DNA of 64,000 bases from Lentisphaeria bacterium (GTDB lineage: Bacteria; Verrucomicrobiota; Lentisphaeria; Victivallales; Victivallaceae): assembly GCA_022009855.1 (NCBI GenBank), contig CP091727.1, positions 992,001-1,056,000 on the forward strand, in the 5' to 3' direction. The notes below the pieces were generated by a model, which worked only from the letters and a program-made list of their open reading frames with translations, did not search any database and was not told where the DNA came from. A program made the translations under genes and the position numbers. Below, in pieces: positions 50,501 through 60,723 of the stretch; the first letter of the stretch is position 1, and every line of letters starts with the position of its first letter.

Positions 50501-50585
50501 TCGTTCCCTGCTCATATCGGTTCTGATCGCGGAGATACTCCACAATCAGCGTTTCAAGACCTTTTTCCTTTGTGTCGCTCGGCAT
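47537..50585 (-). CDS. hsdR: Type I restriction enzyme, R subunit
   Basis: About 1,015 residues. The N-terminal nuclease domain has LDLAIFINGLPVITCELKNQF (Asp and ExK of the PD-(D/E)XK site) and NPIG-like text before it. The motor has Walker A HSAGSGKSNS, DEAH box AIIIDEAHSSQSG, FAFTATPKNKTLE, and the late motif LNRACPLKRDTFVLDFAENE. It cleaves unmodified DNA after translocation, with HsdM and HsdS. One extra A in an A6 run near 50117 splits the first 155 codons. It lies on the minus strand behind the FRG gene. Confidence 0.93.
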
Positions 50586-50649
50586 GATTTTTTATCCATG
50601 GGTATTGATATAACGGGCAATACTATCGTAATCCGACATGATTGTCATT

Positions 50650-51711
50650 TCATTGAATCCAAGCATATCCAATGTATGCAGGATTTTTTTTCTTATTGTG
50701 AACCTCAAACAGAATCGGATCCATTTTCAACCGTTGAATAGGAGAAATGGGAATATCCGTGAGAGAGTCCGGATAGGTGTAAAACATTTGATAAAGAAAA
50801 AGCCCTTTTTGATTTTGGATTCTCTCAAAGTTTAAATTCGGGCGATAAAGAAAATTCGGCAGAAAATCAATATTCCACACGGGAATCTTGAGAAGTTTTA
50901 TCTGTCGCAAGATGAATGCCGTCAATGCGACATATAACTGCACATCCGGATCAACATTCTCAATATTTACAAATTTCAGAGATTCATCTTTTCGCACTAA
51001 ACCCCAATATGCCGAAAGCGGATTCGCGTCGAATAAAACTTCCAGGAATCCATCTTCACAATCCGGCTCATAGTAAAGCTCAGAAACATAGCAATTTTTT
51101 GCTTCATCCAATAATGCTGCAAAATATTCTGGATTCCGATCCTTAAGGTCCTGAAACACAGGTAATATTTTCTGATATTCTCTTGAGTTGTTCAGGAAAA
51201 TTATCTCAAGCAGATTAAACGGCTGACCGGACGCATCCTCGATAAATGAAGTGATATCCACATAATCCCGAAAAACATAAACGAATCCGAAATCACAATG
51301 GGATTTGTGGCCGATAAAATATTTGCTGTGCCAGACATTGGTGCTCTTGCGCCCCCGTGGCTGGCATGCGAAATAGAGCGCGACCAACGGCGAAGTCGTC
51401 ACATCAAGCAGGTTGGTCGGAATTCCGTAATGCTGAGAAAATGCGAGGAAATTATTTTGTTCATTTTCCGTCAGTCGGTGTTTGACATATCTCCCGAAGT
51501 CTTTCATTTTTAAGAAAAAGGGATCTACTGGGCGAGGATTGTCATAGGTATTGGAATAGGAGCGCAAAGCTTTTGCACGCATAAAATTATATTCATAAAA
51601 GTCTGCCTCTCCCCGAAATAAGCAAGACGAAGAACGCAATTCCTCTATCTGTTTTATAAAATCCGACACAGAAGAAACCGGACATATTTTACATGTAATG
51701 GGAAGAGGCAT
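50650..51711 (-). CDS. FRG-domain protein inside the type I R-M locus
   Basis: About 353 residues from ATG 51711 (MPLPITCKICPVSSVSDFIK), with gaggagtg upstream. The domain signature is SSCLFRGEADFYEYNFMRA ... NNFLAFSQHYGIPTNLLDVTTSPLVALYFAC, the Phe-Arg-Gly motif that names the FRG domain. FRG proteins occur often in defence loci, alone or with other effectors; the activity is not well defined. It starts directly after the hsdS stop, so it is translated with the R-M operon. AT-rich and intact. Confidence 0.85.
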   Translation of the reverse strand: MPLPITCKICPVSSVSDFIKQIEELRSSSCLFRGEADFYEYNFMRAKALRSYSNTYDNPRPVDPFFLKMKDFGRYVKHRLTENEQNNFLAFSQHYGIPTNLLDVTTSPLVALYFACQPRGRKSTNVWHSKYFIGHKSHCDFGFVYVFRDYVDITSFIEDASGQPFNLLEIIFLNNSREYQKILPVFQDLKDRNPEYFAALLDEAKNCYVSELYYEPDCEDGFLEVLFDANPLSAYWGLVRKDESLKFVNIENVDPDVQLYVALTAFILRQIKLLKIPVWNIDFLPNFLYRPNLNFERIQNQKGLFLYQMFYTYPDSLTDIPISPIQRLKMDPILFEVHNKKKNPAYIGYAWIQ

Positions 51712-51712
51712 A

Positions 51713-53107
51713 TCACTCCTCACTTTCTTCGGGAATTGTGGAATCCTGTTCTTCGCTTTCATCAGGATCGTCGGAGGGGGCGAGATCTTCGGCGGATACG
51801 GCCTCCACGGCGATGTTCCGAACGTCGACTTTTCCTGTCACGACTTTTGATATTAGGCTGTTCTTATATTCTCTTATCAAAAATATGCCATCATGAATTA
51901 TATTTATACGGTTTTCTATGTGGGTCAATTGCGACTCAATAAATGTAACAATTTCGTTTTGTTCTGCAAGAGAAGGGAAAGGAATTTTAACTGATCCTAC
52001 TTGACTTGTACTTATATGAGGAACGCTGATTCCGCTCGTTTCAGAAGAAAGTGTATTAAGAAATATGTCACTTCGCAATGCGTATAATAAAAATTTATTA
52101 AAACAATTTTCATTTGCACGGATTCTACACACGCGTTGAACAAGCAGGCAAGGTAAATCCGTTGATGTAACAAGAGAAATACGTAACCCACCAGAGATCC
52201 ATGGCCGATCCATTCCTAAAACAAGATCATTTTCTTGTAATAAAAAATGGGCTAATCCAGTAATTTCCTTATTCCAATAAACCGCCGTTTCCTTATTTAT
52301 TCCACTCACTCCAATATTAATGCCCCGAAGGAGTAAATATTTCCCTTGTTGTGAGAATTCATCGCTTGCAAATGCATATCCAGGAAGAATTTTCGAAATA
52401 CTTTTGACTGTACGCATTTCCCAGTGTTTCGGGATGGGGCCGAGCCAGTCGATGCCGGAATCTTTCAGTTCTACGTCGGGATCCAGTCCGCGGGTCACGG
52501 CCTGATTGATGATCGCCTGTTTCTGTTCCTGCAAAAGCGCAATCTGCCTCTTCTTGGCACGGATCAATTTGTTGATCTTCGCCGTCATCGAATCCAGATA
52601 GCGGACGATCTGCGCCTGCTCGTCGGCGGGAGGCAAGGGTAAACTGTGTCTTCTCAAGGTCGAGTAATCAATATTTTGACCTTCTCTAATGCCAGTTACA
52701 CAGGTTTGTAACAAAGCAATAAAATTGGGCGATTTCGCCAGGTACCTGAAATATCCGGAATCGATTAAACAAGAATCCGGAATCATAATAGTGTAAGCAG
52801 GGCTGATGATTCCTTGATAATAAGCGTATTCGATCCCACCTTGAAAGGAACGAAGACTGATTACAAAATCTCCCACGCGTACTAATTTTAAAAGATGAAG
52901 ATCTTTTTGGGCTTCGACAGTTCTAGCCCCATAAAGACTTTTCGGTATTACACCATGGTTTTGAGTCGCAGCTAACAATGGCTCATCCGGGTATCCTTTC
53001 TCTGAGCGTTCCCGAAAAATGTATTTTATTTTTCGAGTAGTCCAGTGCCTCGGAATTTCCGGGAGCCAGGCGAGGCCGATCGGCTTGTATTCGGGATAGG
53101 GTTTCAT
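51713..53107 (-). CDS. hsdS: Type I restriction enzyme, specificity subunit
   Basis: 465 residues with two target-recognition domains. The first half starts MKPYPEYKPIGLAWLPEIPRHW and ends in the conserved helix EQAQIVRYLDSMTAKINKLI; the second half repeats the layout with KDSGIDWLGPIPKHWEMRTV ... AEQNEIVTFIESQLTHIENRI. It reads on from hsdM without a stop in the given sequence, but only because of a G7 run at the junction. With G6, hsdM ends TGA overlapping this ATG. The tail is acidic. Confidence 0.9.
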   Translation of the reverse strand: MKPYPEYKPIGLAWLPEIPRHWTTRKIKYIFRERSEKGYPDEPLLAATQNHGVIPKSLYGARTVEAQKDLHLLKLVRVGDFVISLRSFQGGIEYAYYQGIISPAYTIMIPDSCLIDSGYFRYLAKSPNFIALLQTCVTGIREGQNIDYSTLRRHSLPLPPADEQAQIVRYLDSMTAKINKLIRAKKRQIALLQEQKQAIINQAVTRGLDPDVELKDSGIDWLGPIPKHWEMRTVKSISKILPGYAFASDEFSQQGKYLLLRGINIGVSGINKETAVYWNKEITGLAHFLLQENDLVLGMDRPWISGGLRISLVTSTDLPCLLVQRVCRIRANENCFNKFLLYALRSDIFLNTLSSETSGISVPHISTSQVGSVKIPFPSLAEQNEIVTFIESQLTHIENRINIIHDGIFLIREYKNSLISKVVTGKVDVRNIAVEAVSAEDLAPSDDPDESEEQDSTIPEESEE

Positions 53108-55101
53108 CGCCCCCCCTCCCAGAATCTCATCGAGCAGTCCGGCAGTCTCCTCCTCCAGTTTCCGCAGTTCCGCCGTGATCTCCTCCAGCGGGCGAAGCTG
53201 CAACGGCTTGTAGAAGTATTTCGTGAACGAAAGTTCGTAACCGATCTCCGTCTTGCTCTCGTCAATCCACGCATCCGGCACAAACGGCAAAACCTCTTTC
53301 TCGAAAAAGGCCGGAATTCCTCCCTCATACCGGAACGGCACCCGCTCCGTGTCCCGCAGCTCCGCGTCCGCTTCCCCCTCCACCGGTCCGGCACTCTCAT
53401 CCTTCTCCGTGATGAAGGGGCGCAGTTTCTTCAACAGCCCCGCCTTGAGCCCGGTCGCCCGGGCAAACGCCGTCCAGTCATCCAGCGGCACATCCGACGG
53501 CAGCGCGGCACGCGCCTTCTCCCACGCCGCCCGATCCGCCGCCTTGAGCGCCGTCTCCGGAATCTCCCGCTCCGGATCGATCCGAAGCCGCAGCGGACGC
53601 TCCACCGTAATCAGCCAGTACCCGAATTCGGAGTTGTCGAACACCTTGCTGTGTTCCGACTCCTCCATCGTCAGAAACATCTCCGCAATGCGGCGGCGGT
53701 TCTCTTCGGAAAATTCACAGTTCTTCTTCCCGAGATTCTTCCGCAACGGTACCTTCAACTCCGTCGCGTCGATCAGCTGAATCCTCCCGCGCCGCTCCGG
53801 CGCTTTCCGGTTCGACAGAATCCAGATGAACGTCCCGATTCCCGTATTGTAAAAGGTGTTCTCCGGAAGCGCAATGATCGCCTCTACCAGATCGCGCTCA
53901 ATCATGTAACGCCGCGCATTGCTCTCCCCGAACCGGCATCCCCCGTGAAGAGCGACGAACCATTGTGAACTTCCGCAATCCGGCTGCCGAGTTCGGTGGT
54001 CTCCTTCATCTTGGCGATGTTGTTCAGCAGAAACAGCAGCTGCCCGTCACTGCTGCGCGGAATCATCGCAAACTCTGCATCGTCGGCGAAGTTCACCACG
54101 AAACGCGGATCGATGATCTCCGACTTGCCGCCAAGTTTCTCCGCATCGGTCTTCCACGACTTCCCGTACGGCGGATTCGAGAGCATGAAGTCGAATCGAT
54201 ACGTCGGGAACCGGTCGTTGGAAAGCGTCGATCCGTAACCGATGTGTTCCGACTCCTCTCCCCTCTCCTGAGATCAGCATGTCCGACTTGGTGATGGCGT
54301 AAGTCTCCGGGTTGACCTCCTGCCCGAAGAGGTGAATCGACACGGTCTTGCCGTTCTGGGCTGCCAGCTCGTTCAACCGCTTCTGCGCAACCGTCAGCAT
54401 GCCGCCGGTGCCGCTCGCCCCGTCGTAACAGGAGTAGGTGGCGTCCTTGATCTGGTCCGCAATCGGCAGAAACACGAGATCGGCCATGAGTTCAATCACG
54501 TCACGCGGGGTGAAGTGTTCCCCCGCCTCCTCGTTGTTCTCTTCGTTGAAACGGCGGATCAACTCCTCGAAAATCGTCCCCATCGTGTGGTTGTCGAGTC
54601 CCGGCAGACGCACATTGCCCCGGTCGTCCAGAACCGGTTCCGGACTGAGATTCACAGTGGGGGCCACAAACTTCTCGATCACCGCGCCGAGAATCCCTGC
54701 CTCGGTCATGGTGTCGATCTGGTTGCGGAACTTGAACTTATCCAGAATCTCCTGCACGTTGGGGAAAATCCATCGAGATAAGCGATGAAATCCGCTTTCA
54801 ACTGCTGGGACTTCGCCCGGGAGGTCAGGTCTTTGAGCATGAAAGGCGAGCTGTTACAGAACGACTGCCCGGCCACCTTGCAGAGCGCGGGAGTCTGATT
54901 GGCGAACTTCGCCGCGTCAAGTTTCGCCTTCATCGCCAGAACATCCGGCTTGCTTTTTTCCAGCACCGCGTCCAGCCGCCGGATTACCGTCATCGGCAGA
55001 ATCACATCGCGGTATTTGCCGCGCACATAAACGTCCCTGAGGCAGTCATCCGCGATGCCCCAGATAAAACTTACGATAGAGTTGAATTGCAGTTGATCCA
55101 T
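53104..55101 (-). CDS. hsdM: Type I restriction enzyme, methyltransferase subunit
   Basis: About 665 residues, N6-adenine methyltransferase. Start MDQLQFNSIVSFIWGIADDCL. The SAM-binding region is YDGASGTGGMLTVAQKRL, with EHFTPRDVIELMADL before it. The catalytic motif is FDFMLSNPPYGKSWKTD. ALPENTFYNTGIGTFIWILSN and the C-terminal helix ELRKLEEETAGLLDEIL follow. Frame changes lie near 54765, 54258 and 53935 (C5), plus the G7 run at 53110-53116 that hides the stop. It first methylates host DNA and forms the M2S complex. Confidence 0.92.
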
Positions 55102-55387
55102 ATTTGCCGTTTTCTGTCAGTTTCCCGAAACCGGATGAAGCGACGGAGGGTTGAAGCGTCGCCGCTCCCTTTGCGTCGCTCAAATCGTCCCCCCTCCGGA
55201 AAATTCAGTTGTTTCTGTATCCTCTTCACTAAAATAGCATTTGATGAACTCTTTTCAATGAATTTCGCCGGTCCGGAGGCTTTTTTTACCGGCATGAACC
55301 GCCGAAAAGTCAATTATGAAACCATGCAGAGCCCGGGAGTGTTTCCCTGGACATTGTTCGGGAAATATGATTTGCAGGGCTGACCAT

Positions 55388-55425
55388 CAAGTCCACTACC
55401 GGTTTCGCAGCCGGTAGTGGACTTG
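55388..55425. other. Perfect 15-bp inverted repeat in the 55102-55590 intergenic region
   Basis: CAAGTCCACTACCGG (55388-55402) and CCGGTAGTGGACTTG (55411-55425) flank an 8-nt loop, with gtctttatt after. It may be a weak terminator or an operator. The rest of 55102-55590 holds the hsd promoter region on the minus strand and the leader of the next plus-strand gene. The one open frame there (55087-55383) starts with TTG inside hsdM and looks fortuitous. Confidence 0.6.
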
Positions 55426-55590
55426 TCTTTATTCTCCGAAACAAACTTGAGATGGGGTATCGCTTGTGGTCGTTTACGGATTTTTTTACAACCTCTGGAA
55501 GAAATCAAATTCGACACTTGCAATTAGTGATGGGGAGGATATAGTATTTTCGAGTTTAAATAAGCTGTTCTATTTGAGGCGGAATACAAT

Positions 55591-56613
55591 ATGATGCGTT
55601 TGACTCCACATACTTATCGGCGATTGGCATTTCTGGCAAGTTGGAGTATTATTCCTGAAATTAGTGATTCTTGTGACGCCATAGTACAGATAAAAAACGC
55701 AATTGAACAAAAGACCTCAGTCTATGAATATGAAAAAAGTATTTTAGAGAAGCTTGATGAAATTTATAGTGAACTTGATCAGTTATTTTTCGATTACCCA
55801 GACAGGTACGTTGAGAAGAAAAGAGCGCGAAGCGAATCGTTATTGCCGGGTATAAAAAATTTCTTTGTGGAACTTCCAGAAGAGGTCAAATTATCTGAAA
55901 AAAACGAAGTGTCTTTTTACAACTCCTTATGATATTGCTCTTTTCTACGAACGCTTTCGACCGGTTCACCAGATTTTGACAATCATCAATGTTCTCAGAC
56001 AGCCCAATGTACCTTCATTGTTCCGTACTGAAATTTTGTACTCGCTAATCAACTACTGTGCTGCACCGACAAGAAGTTTCTCGACGGATTTCCTTTATGA
56101 TTTGGGAGTATTTTCCTCACTTCTGCTGCAAGTTGATTTACCACACTTTTCTTTCAGTTTTTCCGACGATGAAACAGACGAAGAAAAAGCTGAAAAAAAG
56201 CTGCATTCATAGATAGCTATATTGGATTTCATCATGAATTAAACAAATTCGATCAACTTCTTGCTCCAGATGAAAATGAATTAGAACGTCGCAAGCGTAT
56301 TCAGCAGTCGCGTAATAAAAGAAATCAAAACCGTCAGGATGAAATCAAAAAACTGATTAATGAAATTAATAATTCAGTGAACGCTAAAAAAAATGGCATG
56401 AGCAAAAAAGATGCCTGTATTTCCTACTTCAAGTCCAACGAAGAATACTTGAAGAATTTGCAAATTACCAGTTATCGAACTCTTCAAAATTTATGTTCAC
56501 GTGCGGGCCGTAGTAAAAAGCAGCGCTCTATCCGTGACCAGCAAAACGCAATAGATGTTAATGTCGCAATAAATGAACCCCAGTTGTTCAAAAAACTGAT
56601 AATTGAATCTTAA
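55591..56613 (+). CDS. Hypothetical, mostly helical protein
   Basis: About 340 residues, AT-rich. MMRLTPHTYRRLAFLASWSI ... YDIALFYERFRPVHQILTIINVL ... AFIDSYIGFHHELNKFDQLLA ... KKNGMSKKDACISYFKSNEEYLKN. The C-terminal basic helices could bind DNA. Two indels: a T5 run near 55917 with one base too many, and an A7 run near 56197 with one too few. No family recognised. It is divergent from the hsd operon and may regulate or accompany it. Confidence 0.5.
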
Positions 56614-56965
56614 ATTTCTGTTGGGATAATTTCTGACCGGGACTGGCGACTAACTATTTTCGCCTCACATTCAATCTTTAGCTATTTTTCCAATCGTATA
56701 GCGCGACTTTCCCTGAAGTAGCTTAAAACATTACTTGTACGATTTTGGGAAAATAACAAGAGTTACCTGCCTCAACTGTTCCAATCGCAATACGCACTTT
56801 CCCCCAAAAAATCATTGCCAGAATTATAATATTTCTTTCTTTAAAAATCACAACACACCAATATGTGATTATATTCATAAACCATTTTCAATCATTAACT
56901 TGAAAACAAAACATATTGACATACATTATCCGTAGTAAACTCCATAAACAGGAAAGGAGAGTGCT
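56614..56965. other. AT-rich intergenic region
   Basis: No open frame of note and no RNA structure recognised. TTGAAA, an 18-bp gap and CATTAT lie 30-70 bp before the next gene and could serve as its promoter. Confidence 0.4.
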
Positions 56966-57317
56966 ATGGAGAATTCTATGATCGATCTGGTAGCCCGCAC
57001 GATTGACGTTCCACCGGAGGAATTAGTTGAATGGCTGGAAAGTCGGCAAAAGGTAGAGCACCAAGAGAAGCCTCCGCTAAGTCCATGGTTATCCAGAAAG
57101 GCTGCGGCGGGAATATGCATCGGTCAGTACCGACACCATCGACAACTGGTGTGCCGCGGGGTTGATCGAAAAAAGTAAACTCAATGACAGTCGCCCCGGC
57201 GCGGTACTGATCTTAAGAGACAGCCTTGAAAAGTTTCTGCGCAGCCGAGTCGTTCGGAAGAAACGCATCCGTCGAGATTATGCACCATCAGTCAGAGGAG
57301 GTTACCGTGCCAAGTGA
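56966..57317 (+). CDS. Helix-turn-helix (MerR/excisionase-like) protein
   Basis: About 117 residues: MENSMIDLVARTIDVPPEEL, then the DNA-binding unit WLSRKAAAEYASVSTDTIDNW followed by CAAGLIEKS, and a basic tail. This is the helix_turn_helix_17 layout of excisionases and small regulators of mobile elements. One extra G in gcggga near 57110 breaks the frame before EYASVSTDT; the true stop is 57315-57317. Strong RBS (aaaggag). It heads a four-gene operon. Confidence 0.7.
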
Positions 57318-57639
57318 AGAAAATCTTGAAAAGAGGCTGGAAGCTATTCAGAAATCTGTCATTCCCGTCGTCCGCCTGCTGGCCGGACGGCTGGGATGGT
57401 GGTTTGATGAGCAAGAAATTATCCGTATCGGGTTGTCTCCATTTCCCCTGCCGCTGCCGGAGGAGATTATCGGGCAGCTGTGCGGAGAGGTGTGCCAAGC
57501 ATACTCAGGCTTGTCGCAGGAGCTTACCAGGCAGAATCCTAGTCTGCCGTGTTCTAAGGTTGATTCCGATGAAACATTTTCTGCTCGAACGCGAATTGAT
57601 GCAATGTGCCGAATATTGCGTTCCCTTTTATGGAGATGA
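57307..57639 (+). CDS. Hypothetical protein of the HTH operon
   Basis: About 110 residues from GTG 57307, which follows gaggagg at good spacing and overlaps the end of the HTH gene by 11 bp. VPSEENLEKRLEAIQKSVIP ... GRLGWWFDEQEIIRIGL ... RIDAMCRILRSLLWR. Helical, no family recognised. The next gene overlaps its 3' end by 71 bp in another frame, so one of the two may be affected by an indel. Confidence 0.45.
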   Translation: MPSEENLEKRLEAIQKSVIPVVRLLAGRLGWWFDEQEIIRIGLSPFPLPLPEEIIGQLCGEVCQAYSGLSQELTRQNPSLPCSKVDSDETFSARTRIDAMCRILRSLLWR

Positions 57640-57887
57640 CATGCGCCCGGGAACCGCCCTGAAGTCGTTGGAAAACAGTCATAATCTGCCCTGTTATCAG
57701 GAGCCATTTCTGGTTATACTGAGCCTTGAAGTCCCTCGCCCGCCTCGTTCGGGGAAGGTGGAAACTGCGAGATGAACTGCTTCCGATACTGCAAATCATT
57801 TTGAACAACACGTGGAATCCTGGTCATGAAATTCAAGAATATATCGGTCATCGAAAGGCCATTTCAACCAAAAAACAAGAGGAGTAA
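57569..57887 (+). CDS. Hypothetical small protein of the HTH operon
   Basis: About 105 residues: MKHFLLERELMQCAEYCVPFY ... CYQEPFLVILSLE, then after a frame change near 57735 LARLVRGRWKLRDELLPILQ ... EIQEYIGHRKAISTKKQEE. The shifted half supports one gene ending at 57887, 3 bp before the next start. No family recognised. Confidence 0.4.
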
Positions 57888-57890
57888 ATC

Positions 57891-59777
57891 ATGTTGGTCC
57901 AGACATCCCATACTCAAATATTGGCTCCTGTAAGCTACAATATTACCAATCTTTCTCCACGAAGGAGTGACAAAATATCAGAAAATGATTTTTCATTGTC
58001 GCACTGGAAGATGCAGAACAAGTGATCACATGTTCTCAGGCGGACCAGGCTCTTTGTGATGAGGCAGAAAACGGGAGACTTCATGGAGAAGGTTCTTTGC
58101 TGTGGGAGTATTCCGGCTTCTGTTGGGTATCGCAGGGCGGGTGTTTCCGGCTTCATCTGCCGGTGGGAAACAGCTTTATTTTCCATTCGAAGGTCATTGG
58201 TAATATTAGCCGTCTTGCTCTTGGAGAACCGCAGATTGATTATCTTCAACCAGATGGAAGACTGGTCCCCGCCAACGAGTTTCCTCTCTGGAACACGTTG
58301 TTCCCGTACTTGAGGATGGCGGTCTTGAACGCCGCCGCAGAGAATCCATATCCGCAATACTTGGGAGGAGTGAAACTGGCGGAGCTTGAGCGGGCCCGAA
58401 CTTTGTGTAAAAATTTCAACTTGGTGGAAGCTGGCAGGGACGTAACCGTATAAGCAACGGCAGCTTCTGGCATGAGGACAAAACCCTATTGTTCAAGGAA
58501 GAGCCTGCGTGGTTTATGGAGAACGTATACGATGCTGATGGCGTACAAAGAGCTCTGTATGAATGGAAAGTATTTGATAATGGTCGTGCCATCGTTTTGC
58601 CTGTTACGTTCTTAAGAAGGAATGGATTTCTGGGGTTGCGACGGGGGGGTCTGGTTATCCGAAGATGCCCTCTTTCCAATCCGCCGAGGACTGGGAAGCT
58701 CCGGAACAGTCCATGTAACATTGTCTCTGCCGCTCAAGGGGCTGATCTGTGATGATCTATGGCTCTGTTATCCCGGAGGTGCCGCTGCGGTGGAAATCTG
58801 CGATCTGGATCCGCTGCTGAATCAGACTGTTGATATTACCATACTGAATAAGCAGGGAAAAAGCGGTTGGGAGTTCGCGATGCGATTTGCTGCCCGACTT
58901 CGACGGGAAAACATTCCGTTTTCATTGACACTGCTGTGTGGATGTGAGTGTATAAAGTTGTCTATGGGGGAGTTTCGCCACCATCTTGCCCAGTGGCAAT
59001 TACAAATCCCACCGGAACTGTCAAGCGAGTATCGGGGAGACCTGACCGAGTGGATGATGAGCTCTCCTGAAATGCTCATTCCCGGTACGTTGAACACAGA
59101 TGAAGTTGTCCATCTCGCCGGAGCGCTTGCACCGGAAATCATTCTTCATCTAGCCGCAGCGTTGAGAAACGGCTGTTGGAATGGACACTGGAACGCGGTC
59201 AGCGCCCATATGCAGATCGTTGTTTTCGCAGACAAATATAACCTGACCCGTTGTCGAAATCAAGGCATCTGGGATCCGAATCTCTCATGGCAAACCGGCA
59301 ACCTCGCCCAGGATGAGTTGGAGCGTGCAAGTGCCAAAGCCTCAATCGTTATTCTTGCTTCAACAGAGATAACGAGGGATTCCCGGAGGTGCGAAGGCGT
59401 AATCAAATATTGTGTGGATCATGGGATCGGTGTCATTGTGCTCTCGGAAGCAGGCGGCAGCAATTCCTTCCTGCAGCGAGTGGCGACAAAGACATATTTT
59501 TTTCAAATACGGCATTCGTGCGGGAAAAAGGTTTTTTATCTGGTCAACCGGACGGGAAAAATTTGGCCTTCGCTTTTCCATTGATCCGACAGGGACTCTT
59601 TCCGCAGTGGTCAAGTTAAGTGATAAGGAAATTGCAAATGTGCAACCGGATCTGCAGAAGGAGCTCCCGGAGAACGGCGTTGAGGATTTTCAGCGAACAC
59701 TGGCAAACGATCTGCGACAAGCCGATTCCGGAGAACAAAACGAATTGTTGAAACCCTATTTCCAATCCGGGATCTAA
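57891..59777 (+). CDS. Large uncharacterised protein of the HTH operon
   Basis: About 625 residues once four frame changes are joined: T5 for T6 near 57988 (ENDFFIVALEDAEQV), one base missing near 58432 (LVESWQGRNRISNGSFW), a change near 58620, and an extra T in a T7/T8 run near 59497 (TYFFKYGIRAGKRFF). The N-terminal part is beta-rich (GSLLWEYSGFCWVSQGGCFRL). The middle has DDLWLCYPGGAAAVEICDLD, then DITILNKQGKSGWEFAMRFA, faintly like a Toprim or RecA-type core, without clear catalytic residues. The end has ASIVILASTEITRDSRRCEG and VDHGIGVIVLSEAGG, alternating strands and helices. RBS aagaggag. I cannot assign a function. Confidence 0.5.
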
Positions 59778-59952
59778 GTCAACATTTTCCGCCACCATTC
59801 TATGAGAAGAAAATCGTAACTCCGGCGAGGTGTCACTGCGTGTTTTCATTTCAGAAGAGGTAGGATTTATGATAATACACTCATACACTCAGACACTCAT
59901 AAAGATGTTGTTCGTAAGAATATTATAAAAAATCAAAAAAAGGAATCTGAGT

Positions 59953-60657
59953 ATGCCAAGAAAGAAAACTTTTGTTGATAATCAATTTGAAGGACACCCT
60001 CTCTGTGATGTTCCACGTGAATTTTCATATAACTACATCAGAACGATTGTCGATCTGGTGAACACGATGACGGAGAGACATTCCAAGGTACTTGTGGCAA
60101 GATTTGATCTGCGTTATCCACAGGGATATGAAGCGGATGGTACCAACCGTGACTTTTCTGCTGCCATGCAGGCGGTTTGTCGAGATTTCAGTCAAAAGAA
60201 ATATGATCCGCAATATGTTGCCAGAAGAGAACAGCAGAGCAGTTGCAATCCGCACTATCATGTAGGGCTTGTCCTCAATGGAAATAAAAAACGTTCCATC
60301 CCCGACCTGCGATCCACACTTGAAAAACATTGGGCGGAACAGTTGCAGATTCCACTATCGGAAGTACAGGAAAAAGCTCTGGTTTATCCCTGCAACAGAG
60401 CGCCGGATGGTTCTCACCGTTCCAACGGCCGGATGATCAATCGCAACAGTCTGGACGTCTGGGAGCAGAAGAAGGAAACGATCCGGCAACTTTCCTATCT
60501 TGGAAAGGTCGATGAAAACGATGTGACCGATTCAGCCACCCGGAAGTTTTTCGCATCCCAGTTTTACAAAGACTACAGCCGAACCATGACCTTGAAACGC
60601 TACTGGGCGGAACGCAGAGCCAATGCCTCGTCCGGTAGTTCCACCGGCTCAATATAA
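59953..60657 (+). CDS. Inovirus Gp2 / YagK-YfjJ family protein
   Basis: 234 residues in one frame. Family marks: LVARFDLRYPQGYEADGTN, YVARREQQSSCNPHYHVGLVLNG and LEKHWAEQLQI. The HYH motif in PHYHVGLVLNG is like the metal-binding HUH of rolling-circle replication proteins, and related genes serve replication in inovirus-like and satellite elements. AT-rich. It follows the HTH operon after 175 bp, with a second, shorter copy next. Confidence 0.75.
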   Translation: MPRKKTFVDNQFEGHPLCDVPREFSYNYIRTIVDLVNTMTERHSKVLVARFDLRYPQGYEADGTNRDFSAAMQAVCRDFSQKKYDPQYVARREQQSSCNPHYHVGLVLNGNKKRSIPDLRSTLEKHWAEQLQIPLSEVQEKALVYPCNRAPDGSHRSNGRMINRNSLDVWEQKKETIRQLSYLGKVDENDVTDSATRKFFASQFYKDYSRTMTLKRYWAERRANASSGSSTGSI

Positions 60658-60723
60658 AATAAAATTATCTTGCTTTAATATAGAAAGTTATAAAATTTCA
60701 CGTGTAATTTTACAAGTTTACAT

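Noticed and set aside
51713..53905. Natural HsdM-HsdS fusion protein
   Set aside because: The join lies in a G7 run; removing one G restores the normal TGA/ATG overlap.
55087..55383. Plus-strand gene before the inverted repeat
   Set aside because: TTG start inside hsdM, no RBS, Arg-rich mixed composition and no recognisable domain.
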